Of a stretch of DNA of 64,000 nucleotides, positions 46,576-58,429 are shown one piece after another. The position numbers were made by a program, and so were the translations under genes. Source of the DNA: Hypericum androsaemum. Lineage: Eukaryota > Streptophyta > Magnoliopsida > Malpighiales > Hypericaceae. Below the pieces are notes generated by a model. It did no database searches. It saw nothing but the letters and a program-made list of their open reading frames with translations, and was not told the origin of the DNA. The stretch is from assembly GCA_963995505.1 (NCBI GenBank), contig OZ023193.1, forward strand, positions 6,160,521 to 6,224,520, read 5' to 3'. Within the stretch, counting starts at the first letter, position 1, and each line of letters starts with the position of its first letter.

Positions 46576-49002
46576 ATGACTTATAATGAGGAGGAGGAGG
46601 AGGAGGTGGGTACGATGCCGGAGATAAGGATGGAGAATGAAGTTAAAGGTGGGTACTTTAAATTGGGAGGCGGCGGATCGGAGGAAGAAGAGAGGCCCCC
46701 CGTTGTTGTTGTTGGTGGGGGAGAATGGAGGTGGTCGGTCGTCTGGCACTGGGTCAAGTTGACCTTGCTGTTCGTCGTCCTGGCTTCCCTGGGTGCCGTT
46801 TTCCTCAAGTGGGTCGCTCCGTTTATCATGGACAAGGTTCGTTTTCTCGTCAAGTTTCCATCTTTAGGCGCAATTCGGTATCTGTTGATTGTTATTGTTG
46901 CGGGTTTCGATCCGGGTTGTTGGTTTTTTGGGGTGATCTTGTTCATGCATGTGGTTTCTGCTGTTTGGGTCTATTCGTACTGGCTGAGTTTAATCAAACC
47001 GTGATCACGGCGTAGTCAGTTGTTGGGCCATCTCTACGACGTTCAGAGCGTTTCCTTGAGCAATGTGCGGATTGATCAACCCGGGGGGGTATCGAGTGGA
47101 GGAGTTGTTTTGGTCAATTGCGGATGGTTGCTTTTTTATCGCATTCGTAGTTCACGAACGAATGTCTTTCCATGGGCAGCCAACTCTGCTGTTATTCCCT
47201 TGTGCATGGCCCTGGAGGAGTTAATATTGTTATTCGCCGGAAGTTTGTGGGTACATATTGATAATCTGGACAACATTCTTCGGGTAGCTCTGCAGATTGC
47301 TTCTGATTGTTTTGCTGGTCGTGTTTGTTTGATGTCTTTGCAGTGCATTGAGTGGGTTGTAGCTTGTGATGTTACTTGTTTAGGAACTTTATTAAGGAGG
47401 GTCCGGATAGTTTATTTCTTTGTCTGAACCATATTAAGCTCGTGATTAACAGTTATTTATGGATCTGAATTCCGTATTCGTTTCGTGTAGCTTTTTCTCT
47501 TATTTGACCCATTGCATCAATTATTAGTTCCTAAGTGAGTTTAAACTCAATTGTCCACGACCCCTGTTAAACATTGATGTGACACTGACCATATGTGAGA
47601 GTGTTTCATTTTGATCAAATTGATGCTGGCTTGTTTGGTTAATATATTTGCTAAGAAATGCTTATCATTATGGGTTATTCGTGCTTTGTTTATCATTGAT
47701 GCCTATGCCTTTATTTTCAGGGGCTTATACCTGTCATCAATTGGGAGACATCAACTTTTAGCACTCCTGTGCTAGCTGTTCTGCTATTTGCTTCTGTGGC
47801 GCTATTTCCTTCCCTACTTTTACCATCAACGCCATCAATGTGGGCCGTAGGAACGACATTTGGCTATGGCTATGGGTTTCTACTACTTACATGTGCAGTT
47901 GCAGTGGGTGTATCACTACCGTATTTCATTGGTTCTCTGTTCCTATATAAAATTCGAGTAAGATACTGACACTAGGATTCGAGTCTAAACCTTCTCAGTG
48001 TGCGTGTCTCGGAAAGATTTCTTCTTACTGCTATATTTAACAATGATTGGTGCAGGGATGGCTGGAGAAGTACCCCAAGAAAGCTGCTGTTCTGAAAGCA
48101 GCTGGAGAGGGAACCTGGTTTAACCAGTTTAAAACAGTGACATTAATTAGAATTTCTCCATTTCCCTATATATTGTACAATTACTGTTCCGCAGCTACAA
48201 AAGTGAAGTATGGTCCTTATCTTGCTGGATCGCTGGTTGGGATGATGCCTGATATTTTTCTTTCAATCTACACGTAAGATACATCTCCCTGCTGATGGCC
48301 ATTTTTGGATATATTATCTTTATGTGCTCATTGTATGTTCCTGATTTTCATTAACAGAATCTTGGAGTGAAAATTTCTATCAGCTTAAAAGATGAGTGCT
48401 AGTTTAGTTTTTTTTTTTTAAGATATGGCTCGAGAGATTTCGTATAAATGCTTCTGGTACCAAGATATGCTCACATTAACCCTGGAAAGTCTATGTGTTA
48501 CACAACCATTACGGGCTGTATTGCGATAATTTATGTTGTTTCGTAGTATTGGGACAATGGAGCAGTAAACTGAGAGCGTTTTGTATCTGTTCATTCCAGT
48601 AATAACCCAGGGCCTAATTTCTCGTTTTATCTTAGTCTTTTATGCTCTCTCTTTGGGAGGACCATGCTCTTGTTGTTAGGAGCACATTCGCCACTTCCTT
48701 TGTATTGTTTCTTTCCCAAGTGACTGACCATATTTCAATTTTCTCTCTTTATATGCTACCGAAAATAGTGACAATGGTTTGTTTTGATGATATTAGGGTT
48801 ATAACTACCTTCTTTCATTTGTCGCAGTGGAATCCTCATTAAGACATTGGCTGATGCTTCTCATGCACAGCACGCGCTTTCGGCTCCACAAGTTGTCATG
48901 AACGTTGTTGGTTTCGGTGCAACCGTGGTGACCACAATTATAGTCACTGTGTATGCGAAAAGGCGGTTAAAGTTATTAAACGATGAACCGTTATTATCGT
49001 AA
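46576..49002 (+). CDS. VTT/DedA-family membrane protein (SNARE-associated Golgi protein, TVP38/TMEM64-like)
   Basis: Four exons, 46576-46836, 47721-47957, 48056-48273 and 48828-49002, join to 891 nt, 296 residues; all introns GT-AG. The start ATG (MTYNEEEE) is the first in frame. Residues 1-55 are an acidic and Gly-rich cytosolic part; a first membrane segment lies at about 60-84 (VKLTLLFVVLASLGAVFL). Exon 2 holds hydrophobic segments and the family signature LLPSTPSMW...GTTFGYGYGF, then GVSLPYFIGSLF. Exon 3 has GWLEKYPKKAAVLKAAGEG and TLIRISPFPYILYNYC, and exon 4 a last membrane segment. The VTT fold (VMP1, TMEM41, Tvp38) is linked to lipid scrambling and Golgi/ER membrane traffic; the exact role in plants is not settled. 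Confidence 0.92.
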
Positions 49003-49695
49003 TGGGAGCTGGGGCAAAAATTATCTGCCAGAGGTCCCTATTAGGAGGCACAATCTCTGGTGTTTAACTTAATAAGCAACTTCATCCTAGCCTTCAAAGT
49101 GACAATGGTGTTGCTAAAGAGATCTTCATGGAACTTGATACACAGGGAAGAAGCATGCTCGATCGGCATTCCCATCCGTGTGTCGCCTTCGCCTTTTCTT
49201 TCGATCCGCTGCTTGATCTGCTAATCTGTATATGCTCAAATTCTTTACTTGTTGCCTTTCAAGAATTCATGTTATGGTGTTGGATTGGACATGGAATGAT
49301 TACTAGTTGTATATAGGACTCTTGCCTTGTCCACTCTGCTTCATATTTCATATAGTAAAAGCTTTCATTTTGAAGCGACTCGGTTGTTTCCACTAAAATT
49401 TAGAGTACCCGTAGAAATTTTTAATCTTAATGTATACAAAATTTGATTTTCACCCACAAAATTTATACTTCAAATAAAATCATTTTTTCTAAATATTATT
49501 TTTACCCGTGAGTAAATTTTCGTAAATATGCGACGTGCTGAACTGAGGTAACATTGTGGTGATGGGCCTAATTATAAGATTGCCTTGAGTGGGTCCGAGT
49601 TCATGGTCCAGCGGGCTAGAAGAACCCCCGAGCAATATTTTCCAGATTTCAAAATGGGCCGAAGGTGAATTACTTTTATTGTACATAGAATCAAA

Positions 49696-51034
49696 GGCAA
49701 ATTACATTCAGGTCCTTGTTCTATAGCATAACTACTGAAAGGGTCCTTGTCATTTGAAAAAATATTTTGCCATCCCTACTCTTTGTTTATATGTTAGTAT
49801 CGGCTCCTTATCTGATGTCAGCAGTTGTTGTTTTGTTTTTGAGATAATTACATACAGGACTCCAGGGTATAGTCAAATAGACTCTGAGGATCCTATAGTT
49901 TTCCTACTAATTGCTGAGCCACTGTAGTTTGGCTACTATTATACATTTCGGTCCCTAAAGCCAGAATCGACAATTTTTTCGGCGAACTCTCCACCTGAAA
50001 TATCTAAAATGCCCCTAGACCCTTTTTAATGGGTAATTTTATTTAGCTCCGGCGACATTCATTCCGAAATGGTGGGCATTAAATTTTAATTGTCCTCCAA
50101 GTGGAAAATCGTCACCGTCTGGGTTGGAAAATTAGGAAATCTGTTGTGCCAATCAAATGCCGTTCGTCCTATCACCCTCACTGGGTTCGGCTCGTGGGTT
50201 TACGTTTTGGGATTAGGGCTTGTAGGTGTGGCTTCTGGGTTTCCTTAAAGTTTGAATCTTTCAATCTCCAAGGATCGATTATGGCTGCTCCGTTACTAAA
50301 TGGGGCAGAAACTCTAAAATTTATGGGTGGAATAGCCCCAATAAAGGTGGGAATTGTTGGGTCTAATTCCCAAGTTAGCCGCCATCGTCGGGACATGAAG
50401 ACATGGGAGAGAAGAGAGGGGAGGAGTTGGTGATTTTCGATTTAGTGTGACAGTAATTTTTTTTTATAGTTTAAAAAAGGGCCTTGGGGCATTTTAGACA
50501 TTTCGGGTGGTGAGTTCGCCTGAAAAATCCCCGATTCTGGCTATAGGGACCGGAATGTATAATAGTAGTCAAACTATAGGGGTTTAGCAATTAGTAGGGA
50601 AACTATAGGGTTCTCAGAGTCTATTTGATTATACCCTGAGGTCCTCTCAGTAATTATCTCTTTTTTTTATCATGGAAATGACCAATATACTTTAAATTTA
50701 AAAAATTACCTTCTTCAAAATTGGAACACTATGAACACTAAGAACACCATATATATTGAGTAAAAAAAAAACAGAGTTCCCTAGCATCGAAGCTTAAAAT
50801 AGTCTCCTTACACCGAAGGTTGATTTTTTTGGTTGATTTATGGACATGGTGTTCTTGGTGTTTATAGTGTTCCAATGTCGAGAAGGTAAATTCTTTTGTT
50901 TAAGAATATATTGGTCATTTATATAATAAAAAATAATTATTGATGTTCGTCAGAGACCTGAGATGGACATTTAAACAAAGAGCATGGGCGTTAAAATATT
51001 TTTTCAAATAACAGAAACTTACAAATAATTACGT
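49696..51034. mobile_element. Foldback element interrupted by a second foldback element
   Basis: The left arm (from GGCAAATTACATTCAGGTCC) and the right arm (ending near 51,034) are inverted copies. The left arm is split at 49,841 by the element at 49,841-50,660 and resumes at 50,661 (ATCATGGAAATGACCAATAT), matching the unbroken right arm (...ATATTGGTCATTTATAT). The combined arms exceed 200 bp; the centre is short. No coding capacity. Confidence 0.75.
49841..50660. mobile_element. Foldback element nested in another
   Basis: 820 bp with about 190-bp inverted arms: GAGATAATTACATACAGGAC... and ...GTAATTATCTC. The arms share long near-identical runs, for example TCAAATAGACTCTGAG (left) against TCTCAGAGTCTATTTGA (right). 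Flanks are T-runs, so the target duplication is not clear. No coding capacity. Confidence 0.85.
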
Positions 51035-51589
51035 TATTGACTAAAGACATGAGATTAATTTGACCTAGAATTAAATAGAAACATATCGACTTATACAAAA
51101 CAGTGGTCGAAAATTGATAACTTAGCTATATCGCGCCGACGTTAGGCGGGACAGGGCCCGCCAGCTCTACGGTTCGTTCTTTGGGTGGGATCTGAATATT
51201 TTTTTAATACCTGATATTTGGACAATATTATATTGACTAATCGAGTTAGGTAAAATTTTGAAATGTGATAAATTTTCCGAAAAACATTTAAAATAATGTG
51301 TTCTACAAATTTAAATTCGAAATTTTTTTGTTAAATAAAAATAATCCATAATTTAATACATGTAGCATGGTACGAAACACTGAGTCAGTTTGGACTTTAC
51401 ACGTATTTCAATTTTGGCATCTTCGACAGGGGGCTCGCACTACAAGGGCCAACGCTATCATCAAATATCTGTTGATGGGGGGGCCCGCGCTCACCCACAA
51501 AAGCACTTCAATTCCTCCTCGATGATGGATGGTGGTGGAGGCGTGGAGCCCCCTCCTTGTTCCATTACCACTCCAATTTTTTTTTGGAA

Positions 51590-52075
51590 AATAGATTAAT
51601 ATTATAAATCTAAAATATTTATATCAAGTAATACTAATCCTACACAATTAGTTAATTACATAGGTAATTTCTCCTATCGCGTAAAAATTTCATGTACAAA
51701 ACTAAATTTTGGAGACCAATATCTGCTATAGAATTTGACCACGTAAGCCATTCTTGAACTTGTCTAGTAATAGCATGGATGAGAAGTTCTCTGTTGCATC
51801 GTTCGCCTTGAAATAATGCTCGGTTTCTCATATTTCAAAGTCCCCAAAATATCGCTTCAAAGAGTGCAAACCAAACATTCTTGATCATCCTATCATGTAC
51901 AAATAGTGTTAAAGCTCTATTTAAAATACAATCATTTGAATTAAATTCAAATTTCTTATTATTTTGAACAACTAACTTCCACTCTAAATCACAATTAGAT
52001 AGATAAAAGAGGAGATGATTATGCATTTGATTTGCACGAGCCTAGCTCAAATGTGGAAATGCCCGACGCTGCGAG
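51590..52075 (-). pseudogene. LINE 3' fragment (same subfamily as 35,797)
   Basis: The minus strand reads a degenerate zinc-binding region, then VWFALFEAIFWGL, a stop, and NMRNRALFQGERCNRELLIH, which matches the 36,150 fragment closely (GERCNRELLIH). It ends at about 51,590 in a T-run on the plus strand, that is a poly(A) tail. Confidence 0.78.
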
Positions 52076-52302
52076 CTCCTCTAGGGAAATCCCTTTTTTA
52101 AATAATAATGTTGTTTGTATTTTTAAAGTTTGAAATCAAACACTTTTTTGCGATCCCAAGTGTGTTATTTGACCCTTTTTTTTCTCATTATCAAAACCGT
52201 GCACTTTCCTCTTGATATAAGCAATGTTTTAATTGTTAATTTTGCTTGGTTCAATTATGTGGCCATGGACAATATTTGGCTAAAACTACCCATTGTCTAC
52301 AC

Positions 52303-52562
52303 TGTAATACCCCGTAAATGATATGTGCTGTCTGAAACGCTTAACTGATTTGATTTGTACTATCCATATCAACAAGGTGCACCTTCTTTTCTAGCACATA
52401 TCTTGAGAGAACTCAAAGGTTAAACGCGTTTGGCCGGGAGTAGGATCAAGATGGGTGACCTCCTGGAAAGTTTTCTGGGATGCGTGTGAGTGAGGACAAA
52501 ACACGCTGAAAAAGACCTGTGTTGGTCTGTGGAAACAGTCGGTCAGATTACGGGGCGTTACA
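52303..52562 (+). repeat. Cassandra-type LTR
   Basis: 260 bp, inverted ends TGTAATACCCC / GGGGCGTTACA. Size and start fit Cassandra LTRs (about 240-350 bp). Confidence 0.75.
52404..52487 (+). other. 5S rRNA-derived segment inside LTR
   Basis: Aligns to the 3' two thirds of plant 5S rRNA: AGAACTC, GGTTAAACGCGTTTGG (box A region), GGAGTAG (intermediate element) and GATGGGTGACCTCCTGG (box C, identical over 17 bases). These internal promoter parts bind TFIIIA/TFIIIC in true 5S genes. Box A has two or three changes, so pol III activity is uncertain. Confidence 0.82.
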
Positions 52563-53700
52563 TTTGAAATCAGAGCACCACCTCGGGAGGAGGTGCTAGG
52601 AGAGGACGAGACCATCTGGGAATCACTGTATGAGGAGGGTAAGCTATTAACACTGTCTTCCTTCTTAAATTCGATTCAAGTGATTCCTGTCAAAAGTCAC
52701 GTATTTTGTCTCCCAAACGAAAGGTGGAGGGGACAAGTCAGATTCGAAGGGGTTTCAGAAGGATCGTTGGATTAGGCTCGTGAATTTTTAAGAATTTAGG
52801 AGCAACGTCAGGTAAGTAAAATTCGTGGTTACCTCGTCTGAAACATGCATGATTCGGGTTTGAGATTCTAACCTAATCTAATTTCTTTAAGGCTAATGAA
52901 TCTGTTTCCGTATTATTTTCTGATCCGTAGTATTTTCTTTTCTGATTTCTGAAATTTCATGATTCTGTATTGTTTATAGATTTGTATTGCTTATGTCAGA
53001 ATTCTGAGTATGATAAGTTTCAATGTGCAACTGGTATGTTCTGTTTTGAATGGCGGGATTATTTTCACACTTTTTGGGCCCTATAGTTTATGCGCATCAT
53101 TTCAAATGGGCTACGGGGTAACCCTATGTGCATGTGATCAAATGGATAGGGAGTGTAAAAATTATCTAGGCTTGTGGAGAGAATATTCTTCTGTCTTCTG
53201 GGCCCGCAACGCGGGAACGGAAGGATATTTATATGTGCCCCACGAGAATTCCGTCATGGATATGTTAGGCTCTTGAGTCCTATTTTGTTTAGTTAGCTAA
53301 GTAGTCGGTTAGGGGATCCCTTTCGATTTGTAAAGTTAATCAGTTATGTTTGTGATTAGTCCTATTCGTGTTCCGAGTTTAATATGTTTGTGAAGTATGT
53401 TTATTTTCGTTCTATTTACTGAGATATTCAACTCACCCTAGTCGTATGTATTTCAGATCGTTCAGGTGAGGTCCGGAATCAGGAATAGAGGGGTTCATCT
53501 GCATGCATCATCGTTGTTTTCTTCTCTAATAATAAAGGCTGTCGAATTTCTAACCTTAATATTTATTTTGATAACACTCGTTTGATTTTCAAACAATTGG
53601 ATATTGTTGGATGTTTTGAGTTATTTCATAATAAAGTCGAGTGCCTTTCGGGGTAATTAATACCTCGGACATTTGTCACTTCTCTTTTCGGGTCGTGACA

Positions 53701-56300
53701 TACATCCTCCAAATTAATTATTCTAAGTTTAAATCTAATTAGATAAAAAGTGATAAAGATTATGGTTTTCCCTTTTTTTTATTTGGGTACATTTTTAACA
53801 TCAAACTCTCAAAAATTCGAACCTAGTTGTCTCGCTAAAGTGTGTATCTTAATTTATGTTTATGAACACAAGTTTTTAGACAAGAAAATCCAAATATATA
53901 ATTTAGTCTATAGCAATTTCACATGAAATCGATCATCTATAAAAAAATCGATTTGTAAGAGAACAAAACAATCACATATATTTTTTATAAAATCAACCAA
54001 TTCTTCCTTTCGAAAATTTGCATGACTTAGTATCGACGAATGAGTGAATTATGTATTTATGAGATAACCAAAAAACTGAGAGAAAACTTATCTAATAGAT
54101 ATATATCTTTTTTGATTAAACTCAAACAAAAAATGACATTTCTTGAAACTTCCGGTCCAAATAAATATTTGGTGAATGAGACACGAAGCACTATTTCGAA
54201 GTTCATTGGATCTCGCCTGCATTTGTTATTGTCGGAAAAACTAGGATAATAAACAAAACCAAAACAAGAACCACGACTTGTCGTCCATCGGGCATCATTT
54301 GAAAACGAAAGCTCGCGCAGTCGTAAAAACCAAGTTGGACAAATTACAAGCTTTGACACTTTAAGACGTTTGGTCCAAGTCCAACAAGTGCAAGAAATGT
54401 AATTGCAGTAAAAGTTTTAAAGTGATCTTCTTTAAAATAATAATTTTTTTAAACTGATAAAAAGTACAGGTTCGAGTCGGAACCTGTATTAAAATTTAAT
54501 AATATCTTTATCATAATAACTAAATTTTTTTCAGAAAATGTTAGTGTAAAATCTCGATCCCAATTTTCGTATAAAACGATATTTTTTAATAAATACATAT
54601 ATTTTTATATACTTTGCCAATTTGAAAAATATTGCAAGATGCTAGATTTACTTTTTGATAACTTTTACATCATTATTCATCTTTTGAATTATCTTTAAAT
54701 GGTCATTGTGATCGTCGTCTTGTTGTAAAAAAAATTAATTATAATGTAGCATTTGAATAATGTTATAAGCCGATATTTAAGGCATCTCCTGACTATCTTT
54801 ATGGTTGTCTTTTTTGTATTGACATAGTTCTTTGCGAATCTTGTCCATCATGGTAACACGAGGTACAAAATTGATAAGTTTATAGAAATCTATTCAAATT
54901 TATAAGTATTTTTTTGGATGTAAGTTTTATCATAAATACATATTAATAAATTATTTAGAAATTCAAAACACTATTGAAAATTTTTATGAGATAATAAGTG
55001 TGATTGTTATTAATATATTTTTTTTGGAGAGTTGAATGTGGTCAAAGAAATAATTATAATTTTTTGGTAACTTGAATATAGACAAAATAATTTTTTTGTA
55101 GTAAAAAATGTAAACCTCTTATGTGATAACTTTTCTTAAGTGATAATTTTTTCTGGTTCTAATAATATTACTTTAAAGAGGTTTTATTGTACTAATTTTT
55201 TTAAGCAATGTAAACAATAGCTTTCACAGTTTCGTTGACTAGAATTTTACCATTTGAACAATACCACGTACCCAAAAAATGACCTATTATTACAACCCCA
55301 CCAAAGAAAAACAAATTTGCTAGTTGTCCATTATTTTTCTGAAAGATAGTTATTTTGTCTTTGGGATAGTTTAGAATCTTTTTTAGTCCTTTCCTACTTT
55401 TCCTACGTCATTTTCTGAAAAAACCGGGTAATGGAGAAAGATCACCTAGGAATAAGAGATACAGGGCTAACAAGTGGGCCCAGAAAAAATCTGTGTGTAT
55501 AACCATACAATCTTGAATGTTATCTGATACATTTATCGCTTCAAATCAATGAAACTGTTGTACTTTAATTAAAAGATATCGAACTATTTCGTGTTATTGT
55601 GCATCAGTGTTTTGTGAGAACTATACTTACACTTATTCGAATTAATCGACCTAATAAATATCACATAATTAAATTTAACTTAAAAATGAGGTTTTCCGTG
55701 TCACTGGGCACGCATTAATATATTGAGAAAATTTCGGCTCAGCTGGTTTCAAGATAACTTAACCAGTGGATTACAAATTTAAGAAACACGTATACACTCG
55801 GTAAACATCTAATCCTGCCACGGATCAATAGTACAGGTCAAACCAAGTCCCAGAAGAGCAACTTAAAAGTCAAAATCATATAATTTGGAGCCGGTAAAGT
55901 TGGGCACGAACGTTCAAAAATGGTGGCCTCGATGTAGTAGAGCAAGGAGACCTTGATGGTAATAAAAAGCAAGCATGAGAATTATATTGTCTTAGTTTCC
56001 AATACACAAATTAACACGAAAGCAGAGTCCAAGTCAAATGTCTCAAATTGTTCTGCAAGAACTTAACTAGATAGATAATATAAGGGGCATAAGCATGTTC
56101 AGCTGCAGCTGCAGCTGCAACTCCATCTTCTTCTTCGCCGCCGCCACAGAAGCGCAACCATCCCTACAAACGAAACGAAAAGATGAGAAGAACGGTTGAT
56201 TGCGATGAACAATGATGTCATAATTGAATTGAAAGATAATGTATATGTAGTGATATCAATATGAACTAATTGAACCTATTAAGAGGGGTGAAACTCACTA
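53701..56300. other. Gene-free AT-rich stretch
   Basis: No coding signal or paired repeats. The last ~300 bp (including the AGCTGC run at 56,100) probably include the 3' untranslated region of the ERF gene. Confidence 0.4.
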
Positions 56301-56350
56301 ACTTGTAGCCTTATTTACAAAAGCTTGGAAAAAGGTGATGGTATGCTTGC

Positions 56351-58142
56351 TTAATAGGTTCCGCCGACAAAGGCAGGACTCTCGTCGAAGCTCCAAAGGT
56401 CCATTCCATTTCCGAAATCCTGAGTTGAGTCTCCGTTAAGGAGGCTGTCGAGTGAAGCCTCCCAGCCGTTCTCGAGAAATGGCATCTGGAAGTTGATAGA
56501 GTTGTCGAACCCCAGCAAATCCTCAGACATGGAGTTTTCGCTGCCTCCAGCAACAACAGCAGCATCATCAGAACAGGGTTTCAGTTTCTTCTTAGGGTTA
56601 GCATCCTCCATGAACAAGGATTCATCGATTTCTGCGGTGGCTGAGAGAACAGATGAGATTTCAGGAGTTTTTGGCGCCTGTTCTCCCCAGCCGAACTCGG
56701 AACAGTCAAATGAGTTGCTCCCTTGGTCAGAAGTGAAAAGAACAGGAGCATCATTGCACTGAGCAAGAGACTTGACACCATCAACTCCATTGCTCACGTA
56801 GGCTTCAGGAAACCCAAAGTGATCGATTGATGGTTTCTCTTCAACAAAGTTCATAGGGCTGAAGAAATCATCTTCCATGTTCATGGTACCAAAATTCTGG
56901 TTCATGTTGGCCTTGGGAGCTGCTTTCTGAGAGTTTCCCTTGGGTTGACGCTTAAGTGCAGCACGGGGAGCTTCATCAGGGAAGTTCACTTTCGCCTTCT
57001 TGCCACGGATCCTACGTGCCTCGGCATCATAAGCTCTTGCAGCTTCCTCAGCAGTGTTGAAAGTTCCCAGCCAGACACGTACACCTTTCCGAGGATCACG
57101 GATCTCAGCAGCCCACTTTCCCCAAGGGCGCTGTCGGATTCCACGGTACTGATTCTTTCTTTTTCTCTTAGCGGACTTTTCAGCAAGACCATTGAATTCC
57201 ACGGTCTTGCTCTGAGTAGAACCTTCAAGAATTATTGAACAGGAATTAATGAACCACAAAAACCAATAGCTTATTCAAACTTAACATATTCCCTAAATTA
57301 CCACAAAAAATAAACATATTCCCTAAATCAATCAATTGAGAGAGAATTTATAACAAAAACTGCTGCAACCAAGTATAAATCCTCCACATAAATCCGAAAT
57401 ACAAAAACTCACTTCATCAATGACATATGATATACGTTATTCGATTGCAACAGTTGCCTTTTAATGCAGAAAAACATAAAAATGCAACAAAAATGAAAAA
57501 CCCAGTTGAAAAAACTGGGAAAATCATCGAACCAAAGATCATACATATAAAAAAAGAAAATAAAATCATCGACACAACCCTAATTCCAACTAACTCCTAA
57601 TTTTCTACAAACAGTTTAAGTGGAGGAAAAAAGAAGAACCACCAAACAGAGAACAAATTAACGCCCAAAAAAGCTCTCATCTTTAAGCAAAAACCAACTA
57701 AAAAAATTAAAACCAACGGTACCCAGAACCCAAAACCACCTGGGAAGCGCAAAACGAAGCTAAAGACGCAAACTTTAAACCGAAAAAGGCAGCAAAAAGG
57801 CGTAAAGACAGTGACTTTACCGCGAGAAGCCCCATTGGTGGAGCGAGGAGGAGGGACTGCAGGAGCAGCAGAAGAAGAGAAGGAAAAGGGCTTAACGTCA
57901 GCCAAAACGTCGCCGTCTTCGTCTGCATCGGAGTCGTCCTTGAACTCCCGGAAGTCGGCCTCGAAGTCATCGTCCAAGAGATCGATGAAGGAGGGCTTGG
58001 AGTGCCTCTTCCTGGCCGACGCCGACTTCTTCTTTCCGGCCTTCAGATCGGGCCAGAGGAAGTCGGCGGTGAGGCGTCGGGACGACCGAGCGCCCGCGGC
58101 TGATGGCGGGATGAAGTCCGAGATGATGGCACCGCCACACAT
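56351..58142 (-). CDS. Group VII ERF transcription factor (RAP2.12/RAP2.2-like)
   Basis: Transcription factor of the low-oxygen response. Exons 57821-58142 and 56351-57222 join to 1,194 nt, 397 residues (GT-AG intron after codon 107). The N-terminus [13 protein letters not shown] is the group VII signature. In this family Met is removed and Cys2 is oxidised by plant cysteine oxidases, leading to arginylation and PRT6-dependent degradation in air. A nuclear signal (KRKRK, 126-130) precedes the AP2/ERF domain (133-191: [19 protein letters not shown], then [19 protein letters not shown]), which binds GCC-box or HRPE DNA. The C-terminus has the conserved acidic activation motif [10 protein letters not shown] (near 382-391). 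A TATA-like box is near 58,250. Intact; paralog (RAP2.12, RAP2.2 or RAP2.3) not resolved. Confidence 0.95.
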
Positions 58143-58248
58143 GGTGTGGACCTGGACAGGAGATTTCGGGGAGTTTTGGGGGTGGAAATGTAATTTGACA
58201 GGCTTGCGAGGGGGAAGAGGAGGAGTAAAGCGGTGGTGGGTAGAGATG

Positions 58249-58258
58249 GGTTTTATAT
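58249..58258 (-). promoter_or_regulatory. Possible TATA box of the ERF gene
   Basis: AATAAATATAAAA on the minus strand, about 110 bp before the ATG. Confidence 0.35.
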
Positions 58259-58429
58259 TTATTCAAGGAAATGACAAATTTGGGGAGGAGGGTGGAAGGG
58301 GTGAGAGAGAGAGAGTGGAGTTTACTGTTTTATGGCGTTTTCTTGGGAGGGAGGGGTTATTTGGTTTGGTGGGGGCGTGTACGGAGAGGATGGCGATGGT
58401 GGTTTTACTACAATGACCTTGGATAGATT

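Larger units (their letters stand above)
52303..53700 (+). mobile_element. Cassandra-type (TRIM) retroelement, possibly chimeric 3' end
   Basis: A 260-bp LTR (52303-52562, TGTAATACCCC...GGGGCGTTACA) is followed after two bases by TGAAATCAGAGC, a mutated tRNA-Met primer binding site. The LTR includes a 5S rRNA-like segment. The remaining 1.1 kb has no coding capacity and ends GGGTCGTGACA, a terminus that pairs with TGTCACGACCC rather than with this LTR's start. Flanking 5-mers TACAC and TACAT agree at four of five. Either this is one rearranged element or a Cassandra LTR joined to the 3' part of another LTR. Confidence 0.68.

Noticed and set aside
52404..52487. Functional 5S rRNA gene
   Set aside because: Only the 3' two thirds align, box A and the 5' part have drifted, and it lies inside an LTR with retroelement borders.
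57811..58416. 201-codon plus frame
   Set aside because: Antisense shadow of ERF exon 1 and its promoter.
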